Shown: positions 43,866 to 52,755 of the stretch, piece by piece | Layout: every line of letters starts with the position of its first letter | Numbering within the stretch: position 1 is the first letter of the stretch | Assembly (NCBI RefSeq): GCF_003326675.1 | Contig: NZ_JPWF01000010.1 | Span: 62,001 to 126,000, forward strand | Reading direction: 5' to 3' | From: Thalassospira profundimaris | Lineage (GTDB): Bacteria; Pseudomonadota; Alphaproteobacteria; Rhodospirillales; Thalassospiraceae | Length of the DNA: 64,000 bases | Notes under the pieces: generated by a model | Told to the model about the DNA's origin: nothing | The model's input: the letters and a program-made list of their open reading frames with translations, nothing else | Database searches by the model: none | Position numbers and translations under genes: made by a program

Positions 43866-44894
43866 TTAGATCAAACCTTGTGCGGTCAGATATTTGACAA
43901 GGGTATCATAAACCCGTTTTGCATCGTCGGAACGTGCTGCGACTTTTTCCCACTGGCTGGTGGCAATCTGACGGAATTTGGCACGTTCTTCGGCCGACCA
44001 GTTGTGAATGGTTACGCCACCTTCAGAACGGGCCTTGGCCACGGCTTCCATGTCTTTCATGGCAAGGCGTGCGTCCATGTCCTGTGCCAGATCACGAACA
44101 GACATTTCCAGAATGGCCTGGATGTCTTCTGGCATCGAATCCCATTTGGTCTTGTTGATCGATACTTCCAGCATCGGCATGGAATGGAAACCCGGATAGA
44201 CCGGATGTTTTGCAACATCATGCAGGCCCATCGCCTGGTTGGTCGAGAACACGGTCGCATCGGCCGCATCGATCACTTTTTTATCAAGCGATGTAAAGAC
44301 TTCTGACTGCGGGATGTTAACCGGTGCGGCACCAGCCGCGGCAAAGACCTGCTGGACCATGCCTTCCGGGGCGCGCATCTTAAGACCCTTAAGGTCGGCA
44401 ACACCATCAAGCGGCACCGAGGAAACAAAGGCTTCAAGGCCCGGTGTCACCGCACCAATGAATTGCAGGCCACGCGGGTTCAGCAGGCTGTTCATCAGTT
44501 CCTTGCCGCCACCATATTGAACGAAGCGCAGCATTTCAGACGGTGCCGACCATGCACCGACCGGGTTGGCAATCAGGCCGAATGCCGGGTCTTTGCCGGA
44601 AAAATAGCTGGTGTCGGTGATGTGGCCGTCAAGGATGCCTGCGGCGATGGCGTCCTGGGTTTCGGCATGTTCGACAATCGAGTTAACCGGAAGCATTTCC
44701 ACTTCGACACGGCCACCGGTCATGACGCCAACGCGTTTGGCCCATTCCTGTTCCAGTTCGAAGTTGGGAACGCCTGCGGCGTCACTTGATTGCACTTTAA
44801 GGGTAAATTCCTGTGCATTGGCGGCAAAGGGCGCTGCTGCAATCAGGGTTGCGATAAAGGTTGCTCCTGCGAGCGATTTGAAAGTCTTGGTCAT
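43866..44894 (-). CDS. dctP: TRAP transporter periplasmic binding protein (DctP)
   Basis: This 342-residue receptor has a signal peptide cleaved at AANA-QEF. DctP-family blocks are LKVQSSDAAGVPNFELEQEWAKRV, GGRVEVEMLPVNSIVE, the substrate-arginine region GLKMRAPEGMVQQVF, VNIPQSEVFTSLDKKVIDAAD and FHSMPMLEVSINKTKWDSM. ATG 44894 overlaps the gntK stop as ATGA, so the receptor and kinase are translationally coupled, a strong hint that the receptor's ligand is the kinase's substrate. Confidence 0.92.
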   Translation of the reverse strand: MTKTFKSLAGATFIATLIAAAPFAANAQEFTLKVQSSDAAGVPNFELEQEWAKRVGVMTGGRVEVEMLPVNSIVEHAETQDAIAAGILDGHITDTSYFSGKDPAFGLIANPVGAWSAPSEMLRFVQYGGGKELMNSLLNPRGLQFIGAVTPGLEAFVSSVPLDGVADLKGLKMRAPEGMVQQVFAAAGAAPVNIPQSEVFTSLDKKVIDAADATVFSTNQAMGLHDVAKHPVYPGFHSMPMLEVSINKTKWDSMPEDIQAILEMSVRDLAQDMDARLAMKDMEAVAKARSEGGVTIHNWSAEERAKFRQIATSQWEKVAARSDDAKRVYDTLVKYLTAQGLI

Positions 44895-45490
44895 CGTTCT
44901 TCTCCCTGGCATACCGTTTTTCCGGTGATGTTATCTTTGACAAAAGAGGAACTGCCGTTTTCGCAGTTTTTCAGTCTGGTAATGACTGTCGAAACAACAG
45001 CATCAATCGGGGCATCGACAAAGACAGTCACACAATTCTCGTCCGGCCCCGGCGGTTCGAGATCTGCAAGCTGACTGTCCAAGAGTGCGGAAGGCATGAA
45101 ATGTCCGACGCGACGTTCCAGTCTTGATTTGATCACGTCACGGGTGCCGTCCAGAAATACAAATGTGACCGGGTCCAAATTCCGGCCCAGAACATCGCGG
45201 TAACTGCGTTTAAGCGCGGAACAGGCAATGAAAATGGTGTTTGCTGTATTGCCCGGGGCGCACTGATCGGCCTTGGCCTGTGCGGCCCGGCTCACAGCTT
45301 CAAGCCATGGCCAGCGCATTTCGTCATTCAATGGCTGTCCACGGCGCATATGTTCGACATTGTTGGCAGGATGATGGTCGTCTGCATCAAGCCACGGGCA
45401 ATTCGTTTCCGTTGCCACACGGCGGGCGATTTCGGTTTTTCCCGAACCTGAAACCCCCATAACCACGACATATCGCGCCTGTCGATCCAT
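44891..45490 (-). CDS. gntK: Gluconokinase
   Basis: GntK phosphorylates gluconate to 6-phosphogluconate for the Entner-Doudoroff or pentose phosphate path. The 199-residue protein has the P-loop GVSGSGKTEIARRVA, then DADDHHPANNVEHMRRG.PLND with the substrate loop, ACSALKRSYRDVLG and FLDGTRDVIKSRLERRVGHFMP, all family blocks. It starts 67 bp from a twin operator and is the first gene of the TRAP operon. The start is ATG 45490. Confidence 0.93.
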   Translation of the reverse strand: MDRQARYVVVMGVSGSGKTEIARRVATETNCPWLDADDHHPANNVEHMRRGQPLNDEMRWPWLEAVSRAAQAKADQCAPGNTANTIFIACSALKRSYRDVLGRNLDPVTFVFLDGTRDVIKSRLERRVGHFMPSALLDSQLADLEPPGPDENCVTVFVDAPIDAVVSTVITRLKNCENGSSSFVKDNITGKTVCQGEER

Positions 45491-45556
45491 CAAGATATTT
45501 CCGCCCGTTTATTGTTTTCAGGGTCGTTTTTAACGTTGTTTCGCCCTGTGATTTGC

Positions 45557-45598
45557 AATGTTAGCGCTAACATAATGTTAGCGCTAACATTGAGTCAA
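45557..45598 (-). promoter_or_regulatory. gntK-operon promoter with two perfect tandem LacI-type operators
   Basis: The 17-bp unit AATGTTAGCGCTAACAT occurs twice, at 45557-45573 and 45574-45590; each holds a perfect 16-bp palindrome of LacI/GntR type, 17 bp apart. On the minus strand, TTGACT (45598-45593) and TATGTT (45574-45569) are 18 bp apart, so one operator fills the spacer and the other covers the -10. The facing LacI-family gene is probably repressed from the same sites. Confidence 0.85.
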
Positions 45599-45654
45599 CT
45601 GCCTAATTCACAAGGCTCTTGTCCATATTGAAAAGACGTAATAAATCTAATGGC

Positions 45655-46680
45655 ATGAGAAAACGCAAAGGGGCCGGGCGGCCGACCATTGCTGATGTTG
45701 CCGACAAGGCAGGGGTCAGCACGATTACAGTTTCACGTGCGTTGCGCGATCCTTCAAAGGTGTCCGATCACCTGCGCAGGAAGATCAACAATGCCGTGAG
45801 AAAGCTCAATTATGTGCCGCACAGCCATGCAAGTGCGCTGGCGTCGACTCGTTCCAACATTGTTGGTGTGATTGTGCCGTCGCTGACCAATAACGTTTTT
45901 GCTGACACGCTGCGCGCCATTTATGACGACCTTGAACAGGGACCGTTTCAGGTCCAGTTGGGGAATTCGCGTTATGTGGCCGCCGATGAGGAACGCCTGA
46001 TCCGGACCTTCCTTGGGCAGGGGCCGTCCGCGATGATTGTTGCGGGCAATGACCAGACCGATACCGCACGCGAACTTTTGCAAAATGCCGGTTGTCCGGT
46101 CGTGCAGGTCATGGATATCGGCGATGACCCGATTGATATGATGGTCGGCTTTTCACATTTTGAAGGCGGGCGCGCTGCCGGTCGTCATCTGGTGCAAAAG
46201 GGCTATAAACGGATCGGTTTCCTTGGCGCACGTATGGACCCGAGGTCCCATCGCCGGCTTGAAGGTTTCAAGGATGCCCTGCAATCAGGCGGGCGTTATG
46301 ATCCCGATTTGATCATGACCACCACGATATCATCAAGTGTATCGCTTGGTGCGGAGCTGATTGGTCAGTTAATGGCGCGCCGTTCCGATCTTGATGCCGT
46401 GTTCTGCAACAATGATGACATGGCACTTGGCGCGTTGTTCGGATGTCAGAAGGCCGGTATTTCCGTGCCGGATCAGATGGGCATAATCGGGTTCAACGAT
46501 CTTGAAATGATGGCGGCAAGCCATCCGTCCCTGACCTCGATCCGAACAGACCGTTATGCGATTGGCAAACGTGCAGTCGAAATGATCAAAGCCGAACTTG
46601 ACGGCGAAACGCCCGAACAAAAGATCGTCGATCTCGGGTTCGAGCTTCAGCAACGTGAAAGCACGTCGCGTGCGAAATAG
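45655..46680 (+). CDS. LacI-family transcriptional repressor (GntR-like, gluconate operon)
   Basis: This 341-residue regulator has an N-terminal LacI helix-turn-helix (TIADVADKAGVSTITVSRAL, then SHLRRKI-like recognition and hinge region NYVPHSHASALAS) and a periplasmic-binding-protein-like sensor domain (NIVGVIVPSL, GYKRIGFLGARMD, FCNNDDMALGAL, IIGFNDLEMM). It likely binds the twin operators at 45557-45590 and releases on gluconate or its phosphate. ATG 45655 is used, giving the usual family length; a TTG at 45619 with AAGG only 3 bases upstream would add 12 residues. Confidence 0.9.
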   Translation: MRKRKGAGRPTIADVADKAGVSTITVSRALRDPSKVSDHLRRKINNAVRKLNYVPHSHASALASTRSNIVGVIVPSLTNNVFADTLRAIYDDLEQGPFQVQLGNSRYVAADEERLIRTFLGQGPSAMIVAGNDQTDTARELLQNAGCPVVQVMDIGDDPIDMMVGFSHFEGGRAAGRHLVQKGYKRIGFLGARMDPRSHRRLEGFKDALQSGGRYDPDLIMTTTISSSVSLGAELIGQLMARRSDLDAVFCNNDDMALGALFGCQKAGISVPDQMGIIGFNDLEMMAASHPSLTSIRTDRYAIGKRAVEMIKAELDGETPEQKIVDLGFELQQRESTSRAK

Positions 46681-46993
46681 TTTTGCGATTTTTGGTGCGC
46701 TGGGCGTTTTGGCACTGTCCGGCTGTGTTGCCAATTCCGGCGCACCCGGTGAATTTGACTGGTACTGGGCCGCCAAGGAAAATGGTGAAATCGGCAATAC
46801 GGTGCAACGCGTGACCTTTTCAGGTCCGGGTTACGTCATTGTCGCGCATAAGCCGGTCCCGCTGAGTGAACCGGTTCCAGCCGATGTTCGCCAGCTTGCA
46901 GAAAACTATTGCGGCCGATCAAATCAGAAGGCGGTCCTGAAACAGTATGATGCCCGGATGACAAAGGCCGCGGCCTTTGAATGCAAAGACTGA
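46655..46993 (+). CDS. Small putative lipoprotein of unknown function
   Basis: The 112-residue product has a basic N-terminus (KARRVRNSFAIFGALGV) and the lipobox LSGC, then a short mature domain with three cysteines besides the lipidated one region (YCGRSNQ and FECKD). It should be anchored to a membrane facing the periplasm. The start is GTG 46655; it overlaps the lacI-family 3' end by 26 bp and may be co-translated with it. I recognise no family. Confidence 0.6.
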   Translation: MKARRVRNSFAIFGALGVLALSGCVANSGAPGEFDWYWAAKENGEIGNTVQRVTFSGPGYVIVAHKPVPLSEPVPADVRQLAENYCGRSNQKAVLKQYDARMTKAAAFECKD

Positions 46994-47007
46994 TTTGATA
47001 TCGAAGA

Positions 47008-47580
47008 CTAGTCGGTCTCGGGCACCGGGAAACGAGTTGCCAAATCCTTTAGCGTATCGCGCGGACCTGCGATCCTGATCCGTGTGCCGACCGTATCGAA
47101 CTGTCGATCAAGGATGGTGATGCCGTCCTGTGCACAGGCTTGTTCCAGCGTTCCGGCATCGGAAAATCCGGCAAACAGATCGGCTTCGCCCTGCGGGATA
47201 TAATCAATAATCTCGGCGGCATCGCAGGCGGCGTTGGCCGCCCCGCTATAGGCGCGAACCAATCCGCCGGTGCCAAGTTTCGTGCCGCCGAAATAGCGGG
47301 TAACGATCACCGCGACATTGATCAGATTTCTGCCCTGAAGAACCTTAAGGCACGGGATGCCTGATGTGCCCGATGGTTCACCATCATCCTTGCCATGCTC
47401 AATCAGTTGTTCTTCGTCGTTGAGATAGCGATAGGCATTGACGTGATGGTTGGCCTTGGGATGCAGAACGCGCAATTCTTCAATCCGCTTTGCCAGATCA
47501 TCATGAAAGACAAGCTCGGCAAGGAAACGGGATTTCTTTTCTTCGGTTTCGGCAAAGGCGGGGCGGGCGATGGTTTTCAT
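47008..47580 (-). CDS. yigZ: YigZ/IMPACT-family protein
   Basis: This 190-residue protein has the IMPACT/UPF0029 domain pattern: SRFLAELVFHDD near the N-terminus, HHVNAYR, then DDGEPSGTSGIPCLKVL and NVAVIVTRYFGGTKLGTGGLVRAY. A smaller C-terminal domain follows from about 130. Eukaryotic IMPACT inhibits Gcn2; the bacterial role is unclear, perhaps nucleic-acid or translation-related. It follows the first exported paralogue by 78 bp on the same strand. Confidence 0.9.
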   Translation of the reverse strand: MKTIARPAFAETEEKKSRFLAELVFHDDLAKRIEELRVLHPKANHHVNAYRYLNDEEQLIEHGKDDGEPSGTSGIPCLKVLQGRNLINVAVIVTRYFGGTKLGTGGLVRAYSGAANAACDAAEIIDYIPQGEADLFAGFSDAGTLEQACAQDGITILDRQFDTVGTRIRIAGPRDTLKDLATRFPVPETD

Positions 47581-47658
47581 GGTGGCGTTGATATCAAACT
47601 CCGCCCCCGATCACCAGTCTTCAGCATAAAGGATCAGGGCGAAGAAGAAGGGCTGTGA

Positions 47659-48303
47659 TCAGCGGGTGGCCGGAATCAGCAGGACACCCTCGGCAAACTG
47701 TTTTTTGATCATTGCGCGCCACACCATATTCAGGTCAAGGCCGAGTTCCTTGCTGGCGATACTGAAATCGGGTTCTTGTGGCGACGGCGTGTTCCAGTCC
47801 ATCGTATCGGTATTCACGAAGTCAAAAATGACATTCATCCGTGAGTCAGCTTCGCGCATCATGGTCGCAATCGGGACGTAGAACGCGCGTTCATTCGGCT
47901 GACCGACGGATTGTTTGATCTTGCGATGGCCGATCACCATGAAGAACAACTCGCCATCAAGGTTAAAGCCCTTCATCATGGCAAGCATGTTTGAACTGGA
48001 CTCTGCGCGGTCCTGGGCGCGATGAATGAATTTCCAGTTGCTGCTGCCGATATAGCGACCGTCAAGCGCACGGATACAAGCCATTTCGAAAACATCATTA
48101 TCGTTGGTGGCTTTTGCCAGGGCCTGCGCGGGCATGATGTTGCGGTTTTCATCACAGAACGTCAAAGACCCAAGATGCATGATCCGCAAGTTGGACGTAA
48201 AATTCTGAAATGATTGTTTGTTTTGCGCATCCGCCCGGTGCGGGAATACAAGGAACAGGCAAACGCAAAATGCGGCAATTGTCTGGAACAGTCGGCGGAT
48301 CAT
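47659..48303 (-). CDS. Exported protein of unknown family, paralogue A
   Basis: This 214-residue protein has a signal peptide (MIRRLFQTIAAFCVCLFL, cleavage near ADA-QN). Its core resembles the next two upstream genes: NKQSFQNFTSNLRIMHLGSL, FCDENR, NDVFEMACIRALDGR, SNWKFIHR and DWNTPSPQEPDFSIAS. Two cysteines are conserved and could form a disulfide in the periplasm. A VIGHRKIKQSVGQPNERAFYVP strand block suggests a beta-rich fold. I cannot name a family. ATG 48303 is chosen because the longer frame adds a non-signal prefix. Confidence 0.75.
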   Translation of the reverse strand: MIRRLFQTIAAFCVCLFLVFPHRADAQNKQSFQNFTSNLRIMHLGSLTFCDENRNIMPAQALAKATNDNDVFEMACIRALDGRYIGSSNWKFIHRAQDRAESSSNMLAMMKGFNLDGELFFMVIGHRKIKQSVGQPNERAFYVPIATMMREADSRMNVIFDFVNTDTMDWNTPSPQEPDFSIASKELGLDLNMVWRAMIKKQFAEGVLLIPATR

Positions 48304-48415
48304 TGTTTTGAGTATCCGTGGTTTCTGACGTGTGTCGATCTTTCCAAAGGGCTGCGTGCGACCGGGCATGGCTTGTGCAATTGCGCAATGAATGTCCCGG
48401 CCGCTTGTGCTGCGA

Positions 48416-49078
48416 TCAGCGTGCCTCGGGAATTTGTGTTACAGCCTCGGAAAGCTGGGTTTTAAGCACAACCCGGTAAATGGTGTTCAGATTAATGCCA
48501 AGTTCCTGGCTGGCCTTGCTGAAATCGGGCTGTGCAGGAACGGGCGTGTTCCAGTTCATCGTACGGATATCAACGAATTTGAATATCTGCTTCATGCCCG
48601 TACCGTCAAATTGGAGTACCTGGGCCAGCGGAATATAGAAGCTCTGTTCATTTGCCTGGCCGACGTACCTTGTGAATTTGCGCTGGCCAACGATCAGGTG
48701 ATAAAGCTTTCCGTCAAGGTTGAAGCCATTCATCATCACAAACATGTTTTCCGCATCGGTCGGCGTGCCCAGATCCCGATGAACGAATTTCCAGTTTGCA
48801 CCCGGAAGGCTGCTTGGAATGCGACGGCCATCCAGGGCGCGCATGCAGGCAATTTCAAACACATCATTGTCTTTTGATGCCTTGGCCAGTGCGCCGGCCG
48901 GGATGATATCGGGATGATTTTGGCAATACTGCATGGCAAGGACATGCATGAGCCGCACATCGGACATGAAGGCGTCAAAGGATTGCTTGTTCTGTTCTTG
49001 TGCCTGTGCGTCCATCGGGACGACAAAAGACAGGCAGAAACAAAGGGTGGCAAACGCCTTGGCCAGATGGCGGGTCAT
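48416..49078 (-). CDS. Exported protein of unknown family, paralogue B
   Basis: This 220-residue protein has a signal peptide ending near MDAQAQ-EQ. It has the same plan as paralogue A and is the closest relative in the window: NKQSFDAFMSDVRLMHVLAM, YCQNHP, NDVFEIACMRALDGR, ANWKFVHR, VGQRKFTRYVGQANEQSFYIP, and MNWNTPVPAQPDFSKASQEL. Both conserved cysteines are present. The start is ATG 49078; ATG 49093 is possible. It lies 112 bp upstream of paralogue A on the same strand. Confidence 0.75.
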   Translation of the reverse strand: MTRHLAKAFATLCFCLSFVVPMDAQAQEQNKQSFDAFMSDVRLMHVLAMQYCQNHPDIIPAGALAKASKDNDVFEIACMRALDGRRIPSSLPGANWKFVHRDLGTPTDAENMFVMMNGFNLDGKLYHLIVGQRKFTRYVGQANEQSFYIPLAQVLQFDGTGMKQIFKFVDIRTMNWNTPVPAQPDFSKASQELGINLNTIYRVVLKTQLSEAVTQIPEAR

Positions 49079-49194
49079 CGTTCGGTTTTCCATAAGCTCG
49101 TGATTTATAATAGTTATCTCACGCACTTATAGGCGACGGAGTTTCGTCTGAATACAACTTTTCAGCGTGGGTGTGTGCTCTCTTAGCTGGCTTG

Positions 49195-49860
49195 TTAGTT
49201 CCGGTTGGGCCAGTCCATGTCCTTCATACTGGCAACCAGATTGCCAAAATCATTGGCGACGTAACGCTGCCAGATCCCATGAAGGGGTATATCATCTGCA
49301 ACATTGGCAGATGAAAAATCGGAAATGCTGCCTTCGCGTACATTCCAGCTAAGTCCGTCATATCGGACAAAATCAAAAACCTGTTGCCACTTTGACGTAC
49401 CGTTTTCGATGTTAAGCAGTGCGACTGGACGGGTATCGGTCTTCTCGCCGGTTTGGCCGGGATAACGGGTGATGCGTTCTTCCCCAATTGCTAGCAAATA
49501 GGAGCGATTATCGTAGGTAAACCGCTTTAAAACGCCATAAACTGTGCCATGACCATCATCGACGGTTCTAGTGCTGTATAGAAACTGCCAGTCCCCAAAC
49601 GGTGTTGCATTGCTGCGTAAACCTTGGCCGCAAGCCTTTCGGAACAGGTCTATATCGTTGCTTGTCGCGGCACTGATCGCGCTGTCCATGACGCCTGGCT
49701 GTTTCTTGCAATAGGTGGACATGCCGGAAATGATGTCATTCAAGTTGGCACGAAATCCGTCAAATTTCAGATCATTACGTGCAAACACCGCTTGCGAAGA
49801 AGCCCACAGAAATGTGGAGACAACAAGAAATGTCAGGAATACGGCCTTACATGGATGCAT
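49195..49860 (-). CDS. Exported protein of unknown family, paralogue C (diverged)
   Basis: This 221-residue protein has a signal peptide (KAVFLTFLVVSTFLWASSQA). It is a diverged third copy: the same order of blocks appears as FDGFRANLNDIISGM, YCKKQP, NDIDLFRKACGQGL, GDWQFLYS, AIGEERITRYPGQTGEK and LSWNVREGSISDFSSAN. Both cysteines are conserved, while the RALDGR element is lost. It lies 116 bp upstream of paralogue B on the same strand. The similarity is by eye, weaker than A to B. Confidence 0.72.
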   Translation of the reverse strand: MHPCKAVFLTFLVVSTFLWASSQAVFARNDLKFDGFRANLNDIISGMSTYCKKQPGVMDSAISAATSNDIDLFRKACGQGLRSNATPFGDWQFLYSTRTVDDGHGTVYGVLKRFTYDNRSYLLAIGEERITRYPGQTGEKTDTRPVALLNIENGTSKWQQVFDFVRYDGLSWNVREGSISDFSSANVADDIPLHGIWQRYVANDFGNLVASMKDMDWPNRN

Positions 49861-49964
49861 AACTTGATGGCTCCGGCAATTTGGACGGGTGCACGAGTAT
49901 GATAAGACTATAGATACGCACCTTCGGGTTGCAAATGCTACGTGTTTGGAACTCGTATGACTGC

Positions 49965-50708
49965 TCAGGAAGATACAAATTTCCCGATCAGGATAACGCC
50001 AAAGATGATCAGCATGATCAACACGACCTTGCGGAAGGTTTCGGCATCCATGCGGTTGCGAACTGCGGTGCCAAGTTTGGTGCCGATATAGACCGGAACC
50101 AGACCGGCAAGGGAAATCCAGACGGTTTCAAGTGTCATCATCCCCATGCGTGACAGGCCAATTGCCATGACAATACTTGAAAGACTGAACGAGATATTGA
50201 TGGCCTGGATAAAGCGTTTGGGATCAAGCCGCATCGAAAGAAGGAAGGGCAGAACCGGCATCACCTGCGATCCGGTAATGCCATTGACCAACCCGGTGGC
50301 AAATCCTGAAATCGGGGCCAGTCGGCGGGCAATTGTGTCCGAGATCGGTTTGCCATGGCGAAACAGCGTAATCGCGCCGTAATTCATCAAGACCAGACCC
50401 AGCACCGCCCCGGCCAATATGCTGTCGACCATTTCAAGAACAGCCAGCCCGATCAGAAGCCCCGGAATGGTCGCAAGAAACATCGGCCAGAACCGGCTGA
50501 CGGTTTCGCGGAAATGCCCGGCCTGTACCATGATGATTGAATTGCTGACCAGTGACGGAATGATCACCAATGGCATTCCGGCCTTTAATCCCAGTCCAAG
50601 GGCAAGGATCGGCAAGGCCGATGTCGAGAACCCCAACCCTGTTGCCCCTTTGACAAAGGCGGCAACAAAATAGGCACAGGCGATAATGGCAATGGTTTCA
50701 ATGGGCAT
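49965..50708 (-). CDS. TauE/SafE-family anion permease
   Basis: This 247-residue membrane protein has about seven or eight TM helices and the family opening CAYFVAAFVKGATGLGFSTSALPIL, then GLVNGITGSQVMPVLPFLLSM and a GTKLGTAVRNRM end. The family exports or imports sulfonates and sulfite-like anions; the substrate cannot be told here. ATG 50708 is chosen over a longer frame that adds a hydrophilic Cys-rich prefix. Confidence 0.85.
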   Translation of the reverse strand: MPIETIAIIACAYFVAAFVKGATGLGFSTSALPILALGLGLKAGMPLVIIPSLVSNSIIMVQAGHFRETVSRFWPMFLATIPGLLIGLAVLEMVDSILAGAVLGLVLMNYGAITLFRHGKPISDTIARRLAPISGFATGLVNGITGSQVMPVLPFLLSMRLDPKRFIQAINISFSLSSIVMAIGLSRMGMMTLETVWISLAGLVPVYIGTKLGTAVRNRMDAETFRKVVLIMLIIFGVILIGKFVSS

Positions 50709-51077
50709 GGGGGATCCAGAATTCGGTGTGACGCGTGCGCAGTGTGCCCGTATTTGGCGAGTTGCGCAAATGGTCTGACAATTGCGCGGCACCGGATTCG
50801 CACCTATCTGTTTTGTATGACCGTTTGGTCATCCTTGACCCGACTTGCATAAATCATCGGTTATGGGTGGATTTTTGCGTGATTTTTGGGTGGGTTGGCA
50901 AAAATTTGCGGGTTTTTATCCTCCTTAAGTCTAGAAGGGGTGGAAATGCCTGTGCAAAACCCGTATCAAGTTTGGCCCGGTTCACGGATCGGGATACCGG
51001 GCGGAATTCCGCCGGAAAAACGGATTTATGTTATAATGGCGGCATGATGAAGAACATGCCGGATTGAGAGGAAGCAA
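50709..51077. other. Regulatory region between the TauE gene and DAHP synthase
   Basis: No gene is convincing in this 369 bp. It holds GC-rich inverted repeats, including GGCGGAATTCCGCC at 51000-51013, and an extended -10 element TGTTATAAT at 51029-51037 about 40 bp before the DAHP synthase start, with no clear -35. The last 60 bp carry the ribosome binding site GAGAGGAAG. Confidence 0.5.
51029..51037 (+). promoter_or_regulatory. Candidate extended -10 promoter of DAHP synthase
   Basis: TG-T-TATAAT matches the extended -10 form, which needs no good -35 hexamer. It lies 41 bp before ATG 51078, leaving a short leader, with the perfect 14-bp palindrome at 51000-51013 just upstream as a possible operator. 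Confidence 0.35.
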
Positions 51078-52463
51078 ATGAGCAAGAGCTGGAGCATTGA
51101 TAGCTGGCGCAACCTGCCGATCAAGCAGGTGCCGACTTATCCTGATGCACAGGCCCTAGAGGCCGTAGAGCAAGAGCTCGGCAGCTATCCTCCTTTGGTA
51201 TTTGCTGGCGAAGCGCGCGCACTTAAAGAAAAGCTTGGTGAAGTTGCAGAAGGCAATGCTTTCCTGCTGCAGGGCGGCGACTGTGCCGAAAGCTTTAAGG
51301 AATTCCATCCGAACAACATCCGCGACACCTTTAAGGTCATGTTGCAGATGGCGGTTGTTCTGACCTTTGGTGCATCTTGCCCGGTGGTCAAAGTCGGCCG
51401 TATGGCGGGCCAGTTTGCCAAGCCGCGTTCGGCGGATACCGAAACCATCAATGGCGTCGAACTGCCAAGCTATCGCGGTGACGTGGTCAACGGTATCGAG
51501 TTTACCGAAGAAGCCCGTATTCCCGATCCGCAGCGCCAGATCAGGGCCTATAACCAGTCGGCAGCGACCCTGAACCTGTTGCGCGCCTTTGCGCAGGGCG
51601 GCTTTGCCGATCTGACCAAAATCCATCGCTGGAACCTGTCATTTGTCGATGGCAGCCCGGCAGCGGAGCGTTACAGCAAGCTGACCACCCAGATCGACGA
51701 GGCGGTTGCCTTCATGCAGGCCTGCGGCATTACTGCCGACAGCGCCCCGCAGCTGCGCGAAACCGATTTCTATACCTCGCACGAGGCGTTGCTACTGGGC
51801 TATGAACAGGCCCTGACCCGTCAGGACAGCCTGACCGGCGAATATTATGATTGCTCGGCGCATATGCTGTGGATTGGTGATCGTACCCGTAACCTTGACG
51901 GTGCCCATGTTGAATTCATGCGCGGGGTCAAAAACCCGATTGGCATGAAATGCGGCCCGACCATGGATGAAGATGATCTGATCCGTCTGATTGATCGTCT
52001 GAACCCGCAGAACGAAGCCGGTCGTTTGACCCTTATCGCCCGTATGGGTGCAGACAAGGTGTTTGATAACCTGCCGCGTCTGGTCAAACGTGTTAAGGCC
52101 GAAGGCCGCAAGGTCGTCTGGTCGTGCGATCCGATGCATGGCAACACGGTCAAGGCTGCCAACGGCTATAAAACCCGTCCGTTTGACTCGATCCTGTCGG
52201 AAGTTAAAAACTTCTTTGACGTTCACAAGGCCGAAGGCACCCATGCCGGTGGCGTTCATTTCGAAATGACCGGCACCGACGTGACCGAATGCATCGGTGG
52301 TGCGCGCGAAGTGACCGAAGACGCGCTTTCGGATCGTTACCACACCCATTGCGATCCGCGCCTTAATGGTGGTCAGGCGCTTGAGCTTGCCTTCCTGATG
52401 GCCGAAATGATCAAAAAAGAACGCGACAGTGTGCGTGCAGAACAGCTGGCTGCTTCTGCATAA
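51078..52463 (+). CDS. 3-deoxy-7-phosphoheptulonate synthase, class II
   Basis: This 461-residue enzyme condenses phosphoenolpyruvate and erythrose-4-phosphate, the first step to chorismate. It is the plant/alphaproteobacterial class II form: [16 protein letters not shown] at the start, [57 protein letters not shown] and [15 protein letters not shown], with the metal-binding residues in the GGDCAE, HFE and [11 protein letters not shown] segments. GAGAGGAAG precedes the ATG. It has its own terminator at 52503. Confidence 0.95.
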   Translation: MSKSWSIDSWRNLPIKQVPTYPDAQALEAVEQELGSYPPLVFAGEARALKEKLGEVAEGNAFLLQGGDCAESFKEFHPNNIRDTFKVMLQMAVVLTFGASCPVVKVGRMAGQFAKPRSADTETINGVELPSYRGDVVNGIEFTEEARIPDPQRQIRAYNQSAATLNLLRAFAQGGFADLTKIHRWNLSFVDGSPAAERYSKLTTQIDEAVAFMQACGITADSAPQLRETDFYTSHEALLLGYEQALTRQDSLTGEYYDCSAHMLWIGDRTRNLDGAHVEFMRGVKNPIGMKCGPTMDEDDLIRLIDRLNPQNEAGRLTLIARMGADKVFDNLPRLVKRVKAEGRKVVWSCDPMHGNTVKAANGYKTRPFDSILSEVKNFFDVHKAEGTHAGGVHFEMTGTDVTECIGGAREVTEDALSDRYHTHCDPRLNGGQALELAFLMAEMIKKERDSVRAEQLAASA

Positions 52464-52502
52464 ATCTGCTGCGATTTAAAATCTGATTTTAAGACTGAAG
52501 AG

Positions 52503-52526
52503 CGCCCGGGAAACCGGGCGTTTTTT
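52503..52526 (+). terminator. Terminator of DAHP synthase
   Basis: CGCCCGG (52503-52509) pairs with CCGGGCG (52514-52520) around a GAAA tetraloop, followed by six Ts. Confidence 0.92.
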
Positions 52527-52755
52527 ATTTTGCCGTTGTGGTGGCCGTCATCGAACGCGATCTCTGTAACAAGGTATCGTTGCAGTCCTGAATATCAGTG
52601 TTTTTTTACCTAAAGGGGATTGCAAAGAATATTTGTCACCTAAACATTGGGGGAAGATGCAAAAAACCTCTACCAAAGGAGCTTAAATATCCTTAAGTAT
52701 AAACAATTACAGGGCAATCCTGCATAAGAACAAAATTCAAGAGGTCGCAACGCGA

